From assembly GCF_003473485.1 (NCBI RefSeq), contig NC_053046.1, positions 39,393,832 through 39,457,831 on the forward strand: 64,000 bases of DNA, written 5' to 3'. The position numbers were made by a program, and so were the translations under genes. Source of the DNA: Medicago truncatula. Its lineage: Eukaryota; Streptophyta; Magnoliopsida; Fabales; Fabaceae. A model generated the notes under the pieces. That model saw only the letters and a list, made by a program, of their open reading frames with translations, had not been told where the DNA came from and searched no databases. Positions 59,817 through 64,000 of this stretch are shown here, in pieces; position 1 is the first letter of the stretch; each line of letters starts with the position of its first letter.

Positions 59817-62800
59817 CTCAACCCTATTATGTTTGATTCAACTTGAGATTTCCCTCCTTCAAGAAAGATTCAGTGCAATTACTCTACCTAAAACTACAAG
59901 AATTCAATGTTTAATAATTCTGTCCTGTGATTTTGGTTTAGAAGCATAGATTCACTTAATGTTGATTTTGTGCACCATCGTTTCGAACGAATATTTTTTT
60001 CTATCTTTTCTTGTAGAACACCTCATTTATGTACCATTTTACGTATTATCATCTCTCTTTACATGTTGTTCTCTGAAGTGTTCTTCTATAAGTCTGTCCT
60101 ATGATTTTGATGATGTTTGAGACAAATTTCATGACAGAAAGTGACTACTATATCATGTTGGATTTAGTAAAGTCCCACTTCGAACACAATACAACAAAAC
60201 ATCATGTTTATATTTGTCTCAAATGTCAATTTCAAATGGAGCTTGGCACTTGAGCTTCTCAATCTTTGTCATTCACTATTAGCTCCATTTTAGACCTCTA
60301 AAACGGAAGAGAATTTCATCTATTGATCATTTTACCTCTTTAGATTTTATAATCGAAGCATATGTAGTTTGAACTAACAATTTATATATGAACCTATTCT
60401 GTCTGTAGTAGTTTATTAGAGACTACCATCAAAACGTAAAAGCCAATCCTAAAAGTAGTAAAGTGTTACATATAAACTACTACATAATGATACATTGGTT
60501 TAATACAAAAAGTTCTATGAGAGAAACGTTTCATATTTTCTCAAATTGTGATTTTTTATTCACTTGAAAAGGTTGTCCTTAACATCCTGAAAGTAGGTAA
60601 ATGTTTCATATCTTTCTCTCAAATTGTGATTCCCTTCAAAAAATACATATTACTTGTAAGGAGAAAAAAACATTTTACAATACATTACTAAGTCTTCTGT
60701 CCTTCCATTTGCGGCTAGTATTAATCTCAAAACATACAGCTTTTTACTAATGAAACTTCTTATAAGGTTATTATTTTTTTCTGTAAGAAAAGTCAATCAA
60801 ATCTGAAATTTAATCGTTGCTACTGCGGGAGATTGTTACTTTGAAAACGTCTCCGAATTTGATTTTTAGATGTTGAGCTTAGTCCATAGGTACCAACATT
60901 TGAGATTGCATATTTATCTTCGAACACGTTGAAGATTTTCTCAAGTCATATTTACCGAATCCATTGTCAATGCTGTATTTCACTTCGGACTATCTTGCCT
61001 TACTTACACGAGATGTTGAAAATATGATTAACTTCCCAAACAACTGAAATTAAGTAGGTCTGATAAGCATTTTTAAACTGAAGGGTTGGAATAGAGTTAA
61101 TCTTATTTACTATGAGGAATAGTTGTTTGTGTAAGAATTAAGATTTTCTTTTTAAGTTGAGGTGATTATTTGAGAATGTAGTTCTTGAAAAGGTGAATAA
61201 TTTGGAAAGCAACTGAAAGTAAGTAGGCCTTGCTAGCATTTTTAAACTGCAGGAATGTAATAGACTTAACATAGTTACTATGATTTATTTTGTCATGTAT
61301 CTTTAATTCTTTTTAGACTAGAGTTCACCGGCATTATAAGGATTCATGTAATTGGTTTTATTTTATTCAATACAAATGATTTTGATGATGTTTGAGACAA
61401 ATTTCATGACAGAAAGTGACTCCTATATCATGTTGGATTTAGTAAAGTCCCACATCCAACACAATAGAACAAAACATTATGTTTATATTTGTCTCAAATG
61501 TCATTTGTAAATGGGAGAAGAGTGTAAGGAAGATAGATTAGATAGATTGGCTCTTAAGCTTCTCAATCTATCTTCCAACGCCATTCTTTTTAAGACCAGA
61601 AATGCGAATCTCGCTCTCCTCTGTGGCGTTCTTCTCTATGTCTTTATGCTATTTATTATAAACAGCCGATGTGGGACTCAGAAAACATGGTTCATTATAA
61701 AGAGTAACAGCATTCAAATTGCATTGCAGCATACTTCTTGTGAAAGACAATCATCATTATAATGGACCAGATTTTAACCGATTTTCTCATGGCCTTTGGA
61801 GCACAAATCATCAGTTGAGGATTGTCATTTGTGGATGGATTAGATAAAAGTAAAATTCCAGAACTTTGCTACTCTTTCAAATAAGCACAGAATTCAGACT
61901 GTTGTGCTGCTAAGTTGCAATAAAATATCAGTTTGATGATATATCTTATGCAAGTTCTCTCTATCAGATTTTTTCTACCAACTACTTATTTGTACAACAA
62001 TCTCAAGCTAGGTGCAAAAGTTGTTGGTGTTTGTGACCTTGTGCCAGAGATGTTTAGGACAACCTCTTCAAGTGATTAAGAAATTACAACTTGAGAAAAT
62101 GTGAAACAATTGTCTCCCATTCTTCAAAATTGAGCTTAGTCCTCTTCAAAATTGAGAAAAAGTTTTGTTCATTTTAAGATTGTGGATTCAAAATTGACAT
62201 TCTGTAGTTTATGTGAACCTATTCTTCAATTCCCTCTGCGAGAGTTCAAACAAGTAAATAGGTAGACTCACTTGTATGTTGGGTTATTTTAAAACGTCTC
62301 CGAATTTGATTTGCAGTTGAGCTTAGTCCATAATTAGTACCAACACTTGAGATTGTTACTGCATATGCTCAATCATATTGTGTTTGATTCAACTTGAGAT
62401 TTCCCTCCTTTAACTGCATAAATTTACAAGTATTCAATGTCTAATAATTTTGTCCTGTGATTTTGGTTTGTACTGCATGCATGTTTAGAATTATAGTTGA
62501 TTACAAGTATTCAATGTCTAATAATTATAGTTGATTTTGTGCACCATCTCTTGAATTTAGTCTCCTAAATGTTTCAAACGAAATATTTTTCCATCTTATC
62601 TTTTAGAGCACTTCATTTACGTAATATTTTACGTATTATTTTACTTTTTTTAGCTATGGCATTGGATTGAGAAAGAGGCGTTAGTTTAGTTTCAAGTGTG
62701 TGATTAATTGAGTCAGATCAACAAGACTTGAAGCTCAAACTCGCAGATAAGTTCCTTTCAAAGATGATTAACTTCCAAAACAACTGAAATTAAGTAGGTC

Positions 62801-63190
62801 TTATTAGCATTTTTAAATTGATCTTAGTTACTATGATTCAGTTAAGGAATAGTTAATGTGCTGCGTAGAGAAATTTCTTAAGACAAAGCCTTCCGTAGTT
62901 CCTTCCCTTCCCAATCCCGACTAGTTTCTTAAGACGTAGTAAAGTACTTATACGTATAATTGGCTTTTTATTTTGTCATGTATCTTTAATTATTTTTAGC
63001 CTAGAATGCACAGACATTATAGAGATTCGTATAATTGGTTTCATTTTATTCAATACAAATGATTTTGGTGATGTTTGAGGCAAATTTCATGACAGAACGT
63101 GACTACTATATCATGTTCGATTTAGGAAAGTTCTACATCGAACACCATACAACAAAGTTTATATTTGTTTGAAATGTGAATTACAAATGG
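59817..63190. repeat. internally duplicated gene-free region
   Basis: Block 59817-60055 (ATTCAACTTGAGATTTCCCT, TTTTGTGCACCATC, TTTTACGTATTAT) recurs at 62367-62645. A roughly 135-bp block (GACAAATTTCATGACAGAAA, then TATATCATGTTGGATTTAGT) occurs three times at about 60108-60240, 61374-61515 and 63055-63190. Between them lie copies of the bZIP 3'-flank segment. All are in direct orientation, indicating successive tandem duplication. The 83-codon frame at 61511 is not supported. Confidence 0.75.
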
Positions 63191-63435
63191 AAGGAAAAGT
63201 TGGAAGGATATAGATTCACGATCTTACTTCTCAATTTATAATCTTGTAACATAATTTCTTTTTTTATCTCTAAAATGGAAGAGAATTTTATCTCCTCCAT
63301 ATTAACTTGTGTGCACCTTTCAAATTTCATTTTACCTCCTTTTGGATTTTAAAATATTTAGAAAATCACTTCATTTTGGTCCTCTATAATCAAAGATAAT
63401 TTCTTTTCCCATCCTCTTAACATCCGGCATGCCTT

Positions 63436-63810
63436 CCAAATTGATCACTTTACATCTGTTTGGATTTTATAATCCAAAATGTATTTGACGTTTTTTTGAT
63501 TAAAAAGTCCGAACTGTGTTTTCACAGTTATGATCAAATTTAACCCACATTCCAAATTATAAATCACTATGATCAATCTATTCCCTTTATAAATCACTTA
63601 ATTATGGTTCTCAATAAGGGAAACAAAATTCTTTTCCCACCCAATTAATTTATTAAGCGCCCTCCAAATTGATCATTTTACCTTTATTTGGATTTTATAA
63701 TCCAAAGAGTATTTGACATTTTTTAGATTATAAAATCTGAACTGTATTTATACAATTTTGATCAAATTCAAATCATATTTCAAATTTTATATTCATCACA
63801 ACTCACATTT
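63436..63810. repeat. 228-bp tandem repeat, about 1.6 copies
   Basis: CCAAATTGATCA with TTTGGATTTTATAATCCAAA recurs at 63436 and 63664. Sequence after each (GTATTTGAC, TGAACTG) is related but diverged. Confidence 0.7.
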
Positions 63811-64000
63811 TAATCCTGGTTGATTTAACAATAAATTTTATTTTTATGTGTGTCGAACACAGTTCGAAGTATATAATCCAAAATGTGTCAATTCACCCGA
63901 ATCATAATTATTAACACAATATGTGCCCGTTTCAAATTATATCATTCGAACCAATACTGAGCAATAGTTCATATTATAAAACCGAAATGTGTCAGGCTGT

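Noticed and set aside
61511-61762. 83-codon frame with a hydrophobic segment
   Set aside because: It starts inside a repeated non-coding block and has no family resemblance.

Overview
The window is plant nuclear DNA: AT-rich, with GT-AG introns, GAMYB-like MYB, phytocyanin-like, LARP1, UBA2 and group A bZIP genes, and legume-type repeats (SINEs, L1-type LINE pieces, hAT and Mutator-like miniature elements, an Ogre-like LTR, a Helitron). The gene families and repeat types resemble a clover/Medicago-type legume; the species is an inference. All exon coordinates were derived by hand from splice signals and reading-frame bookkeeping.

Layout. 0-10.4 kb is a rearranged cluster of small PB1-domain genes: a minus-strand copy (1858-2454, frameshifted near its end), a head-to-head pair made of a 5' fragment (4343-4561, minus) and an intact copy (4811-5479, plus), and a truncated copy (9419-9841) whose last 109 bp are tandemly amplified. 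L1-type LINE pieces lie between them, and a three-exon R2R3-MYB gene (6309-7308) sits inside the cluster. 11.4-21.7 kb is a direct duplication of about 4 kb. Each copy carries a two-exon GPI-anchored early-nodulin-like (phytocyanin) gene and a long-TIR DNA element; the first TIR element has been split by an Ogre-like LTR insertion. 22-23 kb is a broken LINE ORF1.

24.4-31.2 kb holds a complete 14-exon LARP1 gene (minus, 924 aa). 33.5-34.7 kb has two small TIR elements. 36.4-38.1 kb is a well-delimited non-autonomous Helitron built on repeated copies of its own 5' end. 41.3-42.8 kb is UBA2A (minus), with a probable long 3' UTR region below it. 44.2-45.9 kb has two hAT-type elements with 8-bp target duplications. 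49.1-52.2 kb is a three-exon group A (ABF/ABI5-like) bZIP gene with a probable 5' leader exon and a SINE in the leader intron.

52.9-64 kb contains a LINE zinc-finger/RT remnant, a Mutator-like miniature element with 9-bp target duplication, an LRR gene of the F-box/LRR family that has lost its F-box and carries a frameshift, an LTR-retrotransposon edge, and gene-free DNA with internal direct repeats, some related to the bZIP 3' flank.

Housekeeping RNA-binding genes (LARP1, UBA2A) and the bZIP gene look intact. The dynamic parts are the PB1 cluster and the early-nodulin-like duplication. I did not find a convincing new multi-gene system. The best leads are the PB1 inverted repeat (a natural hairpin-RNA candidate), homologous upstream sequence shared by a PB1 gene and the unrelated MYB gene, and the Helitron with five 5'-terminus copies.
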